Shown in pieces: positions 22,601 through 30,775 of a stretch of DNA of 39,312 bases; the first letter of the stretch is position 1; every line of letters starts with the position of its first letter. This DNA comes from Chloroflexota bacterium (GTDB taxonomy: Bacteria; Chloroflexota; Anaerolineae; UBA4142). The translations under genes were made by a program, and so were the position numbers. The notes beneath the pieces were generated by a model. It worked only from the letters and a program-made list of their open reading frames with translations. It was not told the origin of the DNA and did not search any database. The DNA is taken from positions 1-39,312 of the forward strand of contig JACRPR010000025.1 in the NCBI GenBank assembly GCA_016223105.1, read 5' to 3'.

Positions 22601-24146
22601 CGTCGTCCCAATGTTCGCTCGAAATCGTCGCGCCCGCCGGAATGTTTTTCAAAATCCAACGCGACGCGGCGACGCGCGAAACCTCGCGCGTGTAAATCGA
22701 GGTGAACGCGGTTGCGTAAAACGCGGTGTAGCCGATGGTGACGAGCGCGAGAATCGCGACAGTTGATCGTAATGCGTAAAACGTAAAACGTGATGCGCGT
22801 GCGAATCGCCAAACGTAATCCCAGGTCGCGATGATTAGAAATCCGGCGAGGAGCGCGAGGAAAGGATAGATTTGCAAAAAGTAGCGCATTGTTTTGACGT
22901 ACTGTTGTCCTGTGTAACCGAACGTTACACCAACCCACAGCACGATGAGCAAATGTTCCCAACGCCGATAACGCAAGAGTTGATACAACGCGATCGCAAA
23001 GCCCAGCCACGCCGCGATGCCGAGTGGCAAACCGAGTCCCCACAACACAATGTTCGTCAACGGAAAAATGTACGCGGTGCGATTCGTCCATTGATGCCCG
23101 GGCGGCATATCCACGCGCCCGCTCATCAATTCGCTGATGGACGCCATATTCTCCGCGAATTTTGGATTGACGCCGCCCGCCCACGCGAGCATCGCATCAA
23201 AACCGAAAGTAACGATGCCGCGATCTAGATCGAGATCGGGGATCGTCGGCGAAATAAAATCGGGACCTTTGGCGGCGTACGGTTGCGCGATGCGAAAGAC
23301 AATAATCGCGACGAACGCGGTCGCGAGCAAACCCAGGAACGCGAACGCGAACGGTGCGATGCTCGATGATCGCGCACCCGGCGTCAAGGTTTCCGGCGAA
23401 TCGTCGCGCGACTCGGTGAACGCGCGCCACACGCGCAAACCCGCCGCCGCGATCAACACCAGCGCGAAGAACGCGAGATTGATCCGTCCCGCGAGCGCGA
23501 GACCGAAAAACGCGCCCGCGAAAATAAACGCGCGCCAATGTTTACGCTCCGCGATGTCGAGCGCGTACCAAAACGCGACCAGGATCGGCACATTCGAAAA
23601 TGTGTCCACCGTGAAGAAATGCGCTTGTTGAATGTTCAACACCGCGCCCGCGAGAAAAAACGCGCCCAGCAATCCGGCGCGTTCGCCGTACAAACGTCTC
23701 CCGATGAAAAAGATCAACGGCACACACATCAGATCGAACAACGCCGACAACATTCGCCCGACCAAGTGAATTTGATCGTAGCCAACCATCTCCAGATATT
23801 CGCCAACCGCGCGCACGATGAAAATTGGAAATGTGCCGTAGACAAAATAATTATAGTTGCGATTGTACGGATTGAGCGGCGAACACGCGGTATCGAAATA
23901 GCGTCCCCATTTCGCGCAACCCGGCGGCGGCGCGCCCACGCCATCCCCCGGCAAATTCAACGCCGATTCGACCATCGTCAAAAATCGTTCGTCGGGATGC
24001 AGGTGTTGATTTTCATCCCAGTTCATTCCGGCGAAACGCCACACCGCGCCGACCAAAATAATCAGCGTCAATGCCAGCGCGACCAACCAACCTGGCATTG
24101 CGCGCGATTCGGGATTCGATTCGGTTACAGCAAACTCGTTGATCAC
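19608..24146 (-). CDS. GT-C glycosyltransferase (GT39-like) fused to DUF2298
   Basis: About 1512 residues with more than 20 hydrophobic segments. The N-terminal part (to about 690) has the acidic loop NWDENQHLHPDERF and the luminal RINLAFFALVL-type core of a PMT/GT39-like lipid-phosphate-sugar glycosyltransferase. The C-terminal part (about 690-1512) is a complete DUF2298 unit with GGEKPMDVALLN, FPPYDPWFAG, NYYYFG (about 857), EFPFFSFLYADLHAHV and a GNSGEYRWGTRVAINTGLPT end. A GTG at 24146 is chosen because the upstream frame to 24254 is only translated repeat; the ATG at 24098 is an alternative. Two repeat peptides are inserted at about 450-460 and 906-927. It probably transfers sugar from a lipid carrier at the outer face of the membrane; the exact reaction is unknown. 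Confidence 0.85.
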   Translation of the reverse strand: MINEFAVTESNPESRAMPGWLVALALTLIILVGAVWRFAGMNWDENQHLHPDERFLTMVESALNLPGDGVGAPPPGCAKWGRYFDTACSPLNPYNRNYNYFVYGTFPIFIVRAVGEYLEMVGYDQIHLVGRMLSALFDLMCVPLIFFIGRRLYGERAGLLGAFFLAGAVLNIQQAHFFTVDTFSNVPILVAFWYALDIAERKHWRAFIFAGAFFGLALAGRINLAFFALVLIAAAGLRVWRAFTESRDDSPETLTPGARSSSIAPFAFAFLGLLATAFVAIIVFRIAQPYAAKGPDFISPTIPDLDLDRGIVTFGFDAMLAWAGGVNPKFAENMASISELMSGRVDMPPGHQWTNRTAYIFPLTNIVLWGLGLPLGIAAWLGFAIALYQLLRYRRWEHLLIVLWVGVTFGYTGQQYVKTMRYFLQIYPFLALLAGFLIIATWDYVWRFARASRFTFYALRSTVAILALVTIGYTAFYATAFTSIYTREVSRVAASRWILKNIPAGATISSEHWDDALPLRVDGKDPFGGIYRGVEMQWYGEDIPDKVPLAIQWLDQTEYIVLSSNRLSESIPRLPMRYPLTTKYYQWLFDGTLGYDLLATFTSRPQLFGIEIVDDNAEEAFTVYDHPKVLIFKKTPRYSHEQTATLFNSVDLNEVYRFSPVVATQAPTALLLKPDDWNAQITGGTWSEIFNPNDLANQIPVIVWIAMIEILGWLAFPIAFVALRALADRGYIFAKALGILLPAWGVWLLASYHVVQFSRASILLIVALIAIASALIVWRHARELRVFIRDQRAVILVEEITFLVFFGAFLLIRYGNPDLWHQWYGGEKPMDVALLNAIVKSTYFPPYDPWFAGGYINYYYFGQLITATLVRLSGIVTEVSYNLALPMFFALTALGAFSVAFNLVAKFPPFPLFPSDAVEGNNGNKGKIIVGLLAAFFVAVIGNLGQLILLILNFARVGGGDAKSPALVFLTDAIVGALQVVFDGKPFDVATGHWYWNASRIIPETINEFPFFSFLYADLHAHVMALPFTLLTLGIAANFLLRTRDSARALWLDAFEVFIAGLTLGALRAINFADYPTYALVLVCAIAIGEYARRQTIDLAGLIAVAWRIGAIIALSSVLFQPFVSQFSSAYLATELWKGAHTSLGEYLVVHGIFLFVSVTFLIATTFDTKNSRGALRFARLLWIKRARLDRMLNLQRALASHIALSDDLTAVGIGVVIVFVAILVLAQLPVFALVFVLLALAANLILRPGLDPARRFIALLIAAGLAMTLMVEVITYKGDIGRMNTVFKFYLQVWVFFAIASAVGIAHIATRLKRHATLQAMWWTFFGILVFIGLLYPITATNAKVNDRYSAGLPSGLNGLDYLKTAVYAENRPLNLGADRDAILWMRENIAGSPVILEGNSGEYRWGTRVAINTGLPTVIGWNWHQKQQRSIIDGGIVDRRMDTVRAIYNTRESSDALALLRRYRVSYIYIGDLERNFYDAQGLAKFDAMTKQGLLDLAYENSNVKIYKLK
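21367..21430. repeat. In-gene CCCTTATTTCC inverted repeat
   Basis: CCCTTATTTCCATTATTTCC faces GGGAAATAAAGGAAAGGG in imperfect dyad symmetry. The coding strand reads it as KFPPFPLFPSDAVEGNNG and NKGK between two helices of the DUF2298 half of the fusion protein. It is AT-richer than the gene around it. Confidence 0.8.
22767..22797. repeat. In-gene GTAAAACGTAAAACG repeat
   Basis: Contains GCGTAAAACGTAAAACGTG, the same core as the perfect palindrome at 35967-36011. The coding strand reads RASRFTFYALRST in a loop between two hydrophobic segments of the GT-C half of the fusion protein. Confidence 0.75.
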
Positions 24147-24181
24147 AGATTCACTCTCGACAAAAATTATCCGGTAGTATC

Positions 24182-24259
24182 GCCCCTCGTGGGCGATGAG
24201 TACGCGCACAACGCCCACAAGCGCACAACACCCACAAGCGCACAACGCCCACAAGGGGC
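24182..24259. repeat. Palindrome containing three 17-bp tandem repeats
   Basis: Units GCGCACAACGCCCACAA at 24204-24220, 24221-24237 (one change) and 24238-24254. The block is bracketed by GCCCCTCGTGGGC (24182-24194) and GCCCACAAGGGGC (24247-24259), inverted with one mismatch. It lies between the GT39 stop (24264) and the fusion gene start. It may form a large hairpin; no T tract follows. Confidence 0.9.
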
Positions 24260-24263
24260 TATG

Positions 24264-26312
24264 CTACTTTGGAACGAGTGGCAGGAGCGATTCGTTCGCG
24301 CCCGGCACGAAAAATAAAATCGCGTCCTTGTTCGGCGATTGCGATTGCAACACGCGCACCTGCCCTTCGGGAAAAATTTCTTGCAAGCGCGTGAGGTTCA
24401 CGCGATCCTGGGGCGATAGCAAGTACAATTTATTTCCACTGATGCTCGCATGCGCGGCGGCTTGGTCTGCCTTGTCCACCAAATTGCTCCAGCCGATGCG
24501 CCCGGCGTTGATGCCGACGTTGCGCGTGTCAAGCCAGTGCGGATACGCGACGATCCACACATTGTCCATCGCGCCGACGCTCTCCGCGAACGCGCGCATC
24601 ACCGCGCCGACTTCGGACGAGTTCCAAGACGAGCGGCGATAATTCAAATCGTAATCGCGATGATAGCGCAAAAAATTCGCGCGCAATGCCAAGCCGAAAA
24701 AAATTATGACGACGATTAACACAAGGACGCGCGGTAATGATTGGCGCAACGCCCGCGTCGCATACGTTATCGCGAGCGCGGGCAAAATGAACACGACCGG
24801 AATCGCGCCGCCCGCGCGCACGAAACTGGGATTTTCATTTGGGAACGCGATGCTCAACGCGCTCGGCAAGAGCAACGCGGCGACAAGAAGCAACACCAGT
24901 GCGTACGTCCACTCGCGAAAACGGATCGCGCGATAAAGCGCGAACGCGACGCCAAGCAAAAATAATCCGCCCGAAATGTAATCGAGCGCGGGATCGCCGG
25001 GGACGGAGGTGGGCCATGCATTCTCGCCTTCCCAGTTGAACATCAACCCGGCGTTCCAAAAATTTTCCGCGAGCGTACCGATCAGATCGCTGGGCAGGGA
25101 ACGTTCCGCGCCGCTCACGCGCGTCAGCGCGCGATACCAAAATAAATCCGGGTGATCGAACGAGTACCGCGCGAGCGGCATAAAAATAATCAGCGCGAGC
25201 GCGAACATCAAACCGATGTTGATCGCGAATCGCTTGACATCGATCAGTACGATTTTGCGCGCAATGATCGGCACGAATGCGATCAGAAAAATCGCGAGCG
25301 GAATCGCGACGCGAAATGTGCTATAGCCGTGCAAGCCGAGACCCAGCATCAACCCCGCGAGCAAAAAATCGTTGCGCCGCTGATGCTTGAGCGCGCGAAT
25401 CAAAAAGTAAAGCATCGGCGCGATAAAGACCGGCGCGAGCGGATAGCGCAAGCCCATCCGCGAAATCGCAATATGCCATTGGCTGATCGCGACGAACGCC
25501 GCCGTCCACAGCGCGACCTCGTCGTCGAACAATTCGCGCGCGAGCAAATACGCGCCGGGAATGACGAGCCAGCCGAGCAGAGCGGTGATCCACTTGAGCG
25601 CGTAAAAATCGAGCGAACGCTTCGTCAATTCGACGAACGCGGCGACGAGATAAAATTGCAACGGCTCACGCCCGGTATTGCGTCCGAAAAAAATCGGCCG
25701 CGCGCCTTGAAGCACATCGTTGACATCGAAAATTTTTTCGGCGTGATCGCTCGTCATTTCCGCCGGGATCGCGTCGAGGTTGTAAAACATTAGAAACGCG
25801 CCGAGCAACAGAATCGCGCCGAACACGAGCACGCGCGGCGAGAGACGGATACCTTCGGCGAAGCCGCGCGCTTGCCCCAACCACGCGCGCCACTCGCTCC
25901 AACTTTTTTCCGGCTCCCAAAACGCGTAAAAGAAAACGACGATGGTCAACACCCAGACCAGGATATTTTCTTGAGTGAACGTATTGTCACCCGACAACAC
26001 GAATGTGAAAAACGCTAACGCGATCACACTCACGATCACGCCACGCGTCGGCGCGGGACGCGCGGGTGTGGGTGTGGAATCGGATTCGTTCAAGCGCGTG
26101 TCAATCTGCGCGCGATTCATCACGAGCGCGACCAACCACAACGCAAGCGCGCCGCCGAACAAAATCGCCGCGGCGCGATCCGCCGGCTCGCCGCGTCCGA
26201 TCCAGATCGGTTGATAGACGCGAATGTACTGCGCGACTGCCGCGAGAAAAATCGGTGCGACGATCACGAGCGCGGAAAAAAAGCCTAGGGGTGAACGCGA
26301 AGAATGGAACAT
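24264..26312 (-). CDS. GT39-family (ArnT/PMT-like) membrane glycosyltransferase
   Basis: 682 residues with about 13 transmembrane segments. The catalytic loop has IPAEMTSDHAEKIFDVNDVL followed by FFGRNTGREPLQFYL, the usual acidic pair and GREP motif of GT-C enzymes that use a polyprenyl-phosphate sugar. The C-terminal soluble part is about 110 residues (IVAYPHWLDTRNVGINAGRI, RVNLTRLQEIFPEGQVRVL). The start overlaps the stop of the methyltransferase gene as TGATG (stop 26314-26312, ATG 26312), so the two are coupled. The protein likely moves a sugar from a lipid carrier onto a protein or lipid outside the membrane. Confidence 0.85.
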   Translation of the reverse strand: MFHSSRSPLGFFSALVIVAPIFLAAVAQYIRVYQPIWIGRGEPADRAAAILFGGALALWLVALVMNRAQIDTRLNESDSTPTPARPAPTRGVIVSVIALAFFTFVLSGDNTFTQENILVWVLTIVVFFYAFWEPEKSWSEWRAWLGQARGFAEGIRLSPRVLVFGAILLLGAFLMFYNLDAIPAEMTSDHAEKIFDVNDVLQGARPIFFGRNTGREPLQFYLVAAFVELTKRSLDFYALKWITALLGWLVIPGAYLLARELFDDEVALWTAAFVAISQWHIAISRMGLRYPLAPVFIAPMLYFLIRALKHQRRNDFLLAGLMLGLGLHGYSTFRVAIPLAIFLIAFVPIIARKIVLIDVKRFAINIGLMFALALIIFMPLARYSFDHPDLFWYRALTRVSGAERSLPSDLIGTLAENFWNAGLMFNWEGENAWPTSVPGDPALDYISGGLFLLGVAFALYRAIRFREWTYALVLLLVAALLLPSALSIAFPNENPSFVRAGGAIPVVFILPALAITYATRALRQSLPRVLVLIVVIIFFGLALRANFLRYHRDYDLNYRRSSWNSSEVGAVMRAFAESVGAMDNVWIVAYPHWLDTRNVGINAGRIGWSNLVDKADQAAAHASISGNKLYLLSPQDRVNLTRLQEIFPEGQVRVLQSQSPNKDAILFFVPGANESLLPLVPK

Positions 26313-27061
26313 CACGGTTTACGCGCTTGCACGATCCAGGTCGTGCCGCGTTTCCAAGAATTGAAGAGATCGTCCGCGCGCGCGGCGAGATAAAATACTT
26401 GCGCGCCAATCGTCGAGTATGCCGAGCCGGTCTTCCACATCTTGTCCGGGCGATGCTCACGAAGCACAAGCGGTTGGATGATGCGCGTGTAGAGCCAATG
26501 AATCGTGCGCGTGAATGGAAACCCCACCGTGAACGCTTGCTGAATTTCTAAACCGTCGAACGCGCGCGCGAGTTCGTCCCAGCGATAACGGCGCAAATGC
26601 CCGGCGTAACTATCAAGAATCGAAAATTGCGCGGGATCATTCGGCACGGTCAAAATCAAAGTGCCGCCGCGCTTGAGCACGCGGCGAATGTTTTGCGTGA
26701 TCGCTTGCCAATTCTCGACATGCTCCAACACTTCGGAGCAAACCACCAGGTCGTAGGTTTCATCCGGAAAACGCGCGTCGAGTTGGCTGAAATCCGCGGC
26801 GAAATAATTTACGGCGACGTTAAACTCGCGCGCGATTTCTTTGGCGCGTTCGATCACCGCGGCTTGCGGATCGAGCGCGTCCACCTGCCAACCGCGTCGC
26901 GCGAGCGCGACTGCCGCGCGTCCCAGCCCAGCGCCGACATCGAGCGCGCGTCCGCGTGCGTCCGGCGTCAAGCGCAAAATCGTGTTCGTGAGATGACGAA
27001 GGAGTGGATCGTTCCAATGCCAACGGAGAATCGTTTCCATCGGCAGATCGTAGACTTGCAT
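26312..27061 (-). CDS. Class I SAM-dependent methyltransferase
   Basis: 249 residues from MQVYDLPMETILRWHW. Motif I LDVGAGLGRAAVALAR (about 38-53), the acidic end of strand 2 (DALDP), and VVCSEVLEHVENW. C-terminally FFTRTIHWLYTRIIQPLVL-like hydrophobic text suggests membrane association. The Met at 27061 is preferred over the longer frame because the upstream DNA methylase ends at 27063. Such enzymes in glycan clusters usually methylate sugars or lipid carriers. The target cannot be read from the sequence. Confidence 0.85.
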   Translation of the reverse strand: MQVYDLPMETILRWHWNDPLLRHLTNTILRLTPDARGRALDVGAGLGRAAVALARRGWQVDALDPQAAVIERAKEIAREFNVAVNYFAADFSQLDARFPDETYDLVVCSEVLEHVENWQAITQNIRRVLKRGGTLILTVPNDPAQFSILDSYAGHLRRYRWDELARAFDGLEIQQAFTVGFPFTRTIHWLYTRIIQPLVLREHRPDKMWKTGSAYSTIGAQVFYLAARADDLFNSWKRGTTWIVQARKP

Positions 27062-27062
27062 T

Positions 27063-27884
27063 TTATTTTTTCTCGGTGACCGAAAGAAAGTTGACTTGGC
27101 GCGCGCGCGCTTTGGGCAAATCGCGCGGGATGCGCCGCGTGCGCGGATCGAAAGAATCAAACTGCGCGGGCGTCGCGTCCACGCGCTTTTGGCTCATCGC
27201 GATGTAATCGGGATTGACATCAATCCCGATCCATTTTCGTCCCAGGATTTGCGCGACGCGACAGGTTGTTCCACTCCCTACAAAGGGATCAAGCACAACA
27301 TCGTCAGGACTCGAGCTGGCTTTGATGATTCGTTCAAGCAACGCTTCCGGTTTTTGCGTCGGATGATTTTCGCGTTGAGGATTCGAGTAATGGACGTGCG
27401 AAAATTCCCAGACATCGCCAGGATTTGCGCCTGCCATATTATTGCGTTCGCGAAAATATTTTTGCGGGATTCGGATTTCATCCAAATTAAAAGTATAGTT
27501 TTCCGTTTTCGTAAAATACAAAATGTCCTCGTGGCGCGGCGAAAAACCAGTCGTGCGTCCCATTCCTTGTGTGTAATGCCAGGTGATCCAACCGTTGAAA
27601 TCCAAATCAAATTCATCTTCCAAAATGATCAACAAGCGCGCGATGAATCGCACGCCCATAAACACATAGAGCGACCCGGTGGGCTTGAGCAATCGCGCGG
27701 CTTGCGTGATCCACGCGCGCGTAAACGCCGCGTACTCATTCCATTGTTTGAGATCGCGATTGTTGCCGTAATCCTTGCCCAAATTGTACGGCGGATCGGC
27801 AATGATCAAATCAACGCACGCGTCGGGAAATTGCGACATCTCTGCGATGGCATCGCCGCATATCAAACGATTGGTTTGGATCAT
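27063..27884 (-). CDS. Type II DNA methyltransferase (beta class, N4/N6)
   Basis: 273 residues. DPPYNLGKDY (motif IV, residues about 30-39) comes before the AdoMet motif DPFVGSGTTCRVA near the C-terminus (about 220-232), the order of beta-class N4-cytosine/N6-adenine methyltransferases. Between them are TGSLYVFMGV and the target region (TTGFSPRHEDILYFTK, NHPTQKPEALLERII). The start at 27884 gives an ATGA overlap with the stop of the endonuclease-like gene. DPPY is found mainly in N6-adenine enzymes. The recognition site is unknown. Confidence 0.9.
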   Translation of the reverse strand: MIQTNRLICGDAIAEMSQFPDACVDLIIADPPYNLGKDYGNNRDLKQWNEYAAFTRAWITQAARLLKPTGSLYVFMGVRFIARLLIILEDEFDLDFNGWITWHYTQGMGRTTGFSPRHEDILYFTKTENYTFNLDEIRIPQKYFRERNNMAGANPGDVWEFSHVHYSNPQRENHPTQKPEALLERIIKASSSPDDVVLDPFVGSGTTCRVAQILGRKWIGIDVNPDYIAMSQKRVDATPAQFDSFDPRTRRIPRDLPKARARQVNFLSVTEKK

Positions 27885-28645
27885 TTCGATTCCTTGATCC
27901 ATTCATACTTGCGCGCGAGCGCGAGCCATACTTTTTTCCCTTGCGAGCGAATAAATTTGGCGTCCAACATCTGCAAAAATTCCCACGTCGTTCGCATTTC
28001 AATTTCAACGTAATGAATATCGCGAATTTGCAATTGTCCCGTGCCTAACGCCGGATTGTAATTGAGGTCTGCCGCCGAAATATATTTCAGATCGTATGCG
28101 GCAAACGCGACAACTTCCATAATACCATTCGTCATACCGGTTGCCGCGTCGCGTTCGCCATAGACGCGATGCTTGAGTGATAGCACGACAAAAATATAAT
28201 CCGCGTCTTTTACATACTCGGATCGAATTCGCGCGAACGATGTAATGTTCGGGCTTTTGCCGGCTGTCTTGATATCTTCGGCAGTCGCCTTGACATCCAC
28301 ATTCGCGGAAATGTACCCGGCATTATCGTGCGTGCGTTTGAATTGCAAAACGATGTCAAACGGATCGAGGCGTTTCCCGGCTTCAACGTTGATCAGTGCG
28401 TACTGATTATTCAAGTTGCCGACAATTTCTTCGAACTGTTCCAACGCCCACGCTTCGACAAAAGGTCCCGCAACCTTGTTGATGTTTTCCAACGGCAAGC
28501 CGCGCTTGAGATTGGTGTGAATGAAAATGCGATTCCACCCAGACTTGATCGCATTTTCCATAATCGCAGAAATTTGTCCAACCACAAACGCGGAGGACTC
28601 GGCATAGTCGGAACTCTCTTGCGGTATTTTGTAAATCGTCGGCAT
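27881..28645 (-). CDS. Putative type II restriction endonuclease partner
   Basis: 254 residues with no hydrophobic segments. A plausible PD-(D/E)xK core is present: LDPFDIVLQF supplies the acidic residue and NVDVKAT gives D-x-K about 20 residues later. I do not recognise a named isoschizomer family. The strongest evidence is that its stop overlaps the methyltransferase start by ATGA, the usual arrangement of restriction-modification pairs. The nearest upstream gene stops at 28663. Other options are a nickase or a control protein. The glycan genes on both sides make this an insertion in the cluster. Confidence 0.65.
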   Translation of the reverse strand: MPTIYKIPQESSDYAESSAFVVGQISAIMENAIKSGWNRIFIHTNLKRGLPLENINKVAGPFVEAWALEQFEEIVGNLNNQYALINVEAGKRLDPFDIVLQFKRTHDNAGYISANVDVKATAEDIKTAGKSPNITSFARIRSEYVKDADYIFVVLSLKHRVYGERDAATGMTNGIMEVVAFAAYDLKYISAADLNYNPALGTGQLQIRDIHYVEIEMRTTWEFLQMLDAKFIRSQGKKVWLALARKYEWIKESK

Positions 28646-28662
28646 AGAAAATTTCGCTCGCG

Positions 28663-30750
28663 CTAACCTGGTTTCCGCGCTTTGACCAACACATTCATGA
28701 ACGTTTTTTTCTGCGCGACTTCCGGGCGATCATTCCAGCGATCCACCGCGTTGAACATTGCGCGCGCGACATTGATCGGGTTGAGTGGATTGCCGGTATT
28801 TTGTTCGCCGCGCAAACGATCCGCGCTCGCGCGTACGCTCGCGGGCAACAAATTTTTTTCGATCAACGGCTTGCCGATGCCGTACACGATAAAATTCATA
28901 AACGGAAACGAATAGTGCGTCGCTTCTTCGACGACCTCGATAGCAAACCCGGCATTCGCGATCCGCTCGACGACTTCTTCGACGCGATACAAACGTTCGT
29001 GATTCGACCAGATGCCGACGATCGGTCCCGTGCGAAACGGTTCGCCGCCGATGCTCGTCCACACGCGATTGATCGGGTCCCACCAAAACGGATAATTGGT
29101 GTTCGGCACCGAAAGCGCGAGCACACCGCCCGGTTGGAGCAAGCGAAAAATTTCGCGCAGTCCTTTGCGATCATCCGTGAGATGCTCCAGCACTTCGGTC
29201 ATCAACACTTTGTCGAACGCGCGATCGGGAAATGGCAATTGCAAAATGTCGCCGCTCAAAAATGACGCGGCGTTGTGTTCGCGTTGTGCCCATTGCAAAC
29301 GCGTTACATCGCCATCGAGTCCGATCAATTTGACGCGACGCAGTTTGCTCATCATCATCGAATAAAATCCGAAACCACAACCGCAATCAAAAATCCGATC
29401 GCCGTCTTTCAGTTCGAGGTAATCGAGCAACATCAACGCGCGACGACGGTACGCGGTATCGGCTTCGTTGCGAAGCAAACGATCCAGGATCGCGTAATCG
29501 TTCGCGTTGAGCGACGCGTGCGGGCGCGTGCCGTTGCGATACCGCACAACCGGGACTGGGATTTGAAATTCCGGTTCGCTCGGGCGCGGGGTCGCGCGCG
29601 GCGGGGGCGCGGGCTGACCGATCAATTGCGCGATCAACGCTTCGTACTCATCAATCGAACGCGTGAGGTCAAAAATCGCGCGAATCTCGGCGCGCGATTT
29701 GACAAAGCGCGCGCGATCGCGCAGAACGCGCACGAGTCCTTCGGCAAGCGCGGACGGATTGCGCGGCGCGACAAGCGTGCCCATTCCCGTGACGCGAATC
29801 GGTTCGCGCGCACCGGGAATATCGGCGGTCGCCAACGGCGTGCCGCAAAACATCACTTCGATCTGCACGCTCGGAAAACAATCGGTGCGGCTGGGAATCG
29901 CGAACACATCACACAGCGCATAAAAATTCGCGAGCCGTTGTTGATCGCGCAGTAAGCCGACGAAGGTAATGCGGTCGCGATATTTTTCGACGAGCGGTTT
30001 GCACTGCTCGAAAAATTTTTCGTACACGACGTTGTGATCACCGGCGTAAACCAGGTGCGCGTCCGGCTCGGACTCGATCAACTTGGGAATCGCCTGAAGC
30101 AAATAGTCGAAACCTTTTTCTTCGACAAAGCGTCCGGCAAAGCCGATCAATTTTTTATTTTCCAAACCGAGTTCGCGTCGCCACGCGCGCGCAGATTCGA
30201 TTTGCGGCTCGGGCATTTCGGTCGGCGGATAAATGAATGACAACTTGGATTTGAAACGCCAGAGGAAATCGGAATTCTCCGCGTAATCGCGACTGTGAAC
30301 GCTGATGCGCGCGGCGAGATGTTCCGCGAACGTCATCATCGCGACGACGACACGCTCGATGACCTGGTTGATGAAACCGGCGGGCATTACCAAATCGCCG
30401 TGATGCGTCATCAGCAACGGACGCCCAAACATTTTGCACAAGAGCGCGATCAACCACGACTCCATCAACGGCGTGTGAATTTGTACGAGATCGTGTTCGC
30501 GGATCAAGTGCGCCGCGATGAACGGATACTCGAACGAAATCAAGCCGCGACTGATGCGCGCAACCGGACGAATCCGAATGATGCGGACGCCATTATAAAT
30601 TTCTTCGCGCGGCAATTGCGGATCGTGTTGTGTCGTCAACACGGTAACTTGATGCCCGCGCGCGGCGAGCCCTTCGGCGATGCGTTTTGCGTATGCGGTT
30701 AGCCCAGTCCAATGGGGATGATAGTAAGTGAGGATGGATAAAATTTTCAT
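28663..30750 (-). CDS. GT4 glycosyltransferase fused to a SAM methyltransferase
   Basis: 695 residues. The first part (1-390) is a GT-B GT4 enzyme: KILSILTYYHPHWTGLTAYAKR, LIGFAGRFVEEKGFDYLL, and SRTDCFPSVQIEVMFCGTP, which has Asp in place of the first Glu of the EX7E motif. A Pro-rich linker (APPPRATPRPSEPE) follows. The second part (about 430-695) is a class I methyltransferase with IFDCGCGFGFYS, LIGLDGDVTRL and DKVLMTEVLEHLTD. A single polypeptide would add and then methylate a sugar. It acts on the cytoplasmic side and may make the glycan whose transfer the GT-C proteins complete. No strong ribosome binding site is seen; the start is the first ATG after the previous stop at 30776. Confidence 0.9.
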   Translation of the reverse strand: MKILSILTYYHPHWTGLTAYAKRIAEGLAARGHQVTVLTTQHDPQLPREEIYNGVRIIRIRPVARISRGLISFEYPFIAAHLIREHDLVQIHTPLMESWLIALLCKMFGRPLLMTHHGDLVMPAGFINQVIERVVVAMMTFAEHLAARISVHSRDYAENSDFLWRFKSKLSFIYPPTEMPEPQIESARAWRRELGLENKKLIGFAGRFVEEKGFDYLLQAIPKLIESEPDAHLVYAGDHNVVYEKFFEQCKPLVEKYRDRITFVGLLRDQQRLANFYALCDVFAIPSRTDCFPSVQIEVMFCGTPLATADIPGAREPIRVTGMGTLVAPRNPSALAEGLVRVLRDRARFVKSRAEIRAIFDLTRSIDEYEALIAQLIGQPAPPPRATPRPSEPEFQIPVPVVRYRNGTRPHASLNANDYAILDRLLRNEADTAYRRRALMLLDYLELKDGDRIFDCGCGFGFYSMMMSKLRRVKLIGLDGDVTRLQWAQREHNAASFLSGDILQLPFPDRAFDKVLMTEVLEHLTDDRKGLREIFRLLQPGGVLALSVPNTNYPFWWDPINRVWTSIGGEPFRTGPIVGIWSNHERLYRVEEVVERIANAGFAIEVVEEATHYSFPFMNFIVYGIGKPLIEKNLLPASVRASADRLRGEQNTGNPLNPINVARAMFNAVDRWNDRPEVAQKKTFMNVLVKARKPG

Positions 30751-30775
30751 GGGTTATTTCTGAACAACATGAAGA

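Noticed and set aside
21681..22766. Plus-strand open frame (361 codons)
   Set aside because: Antisense to the fusion gene with no recognisable domain.
24204..24254. N-terminal extension MWALCACGCCALVG of the fusion protein
   Set aside because: It is only the translated 17-bp tandem repeat; a GTG at 24146 or ATG at 24098 fits the membrane-protein start better.
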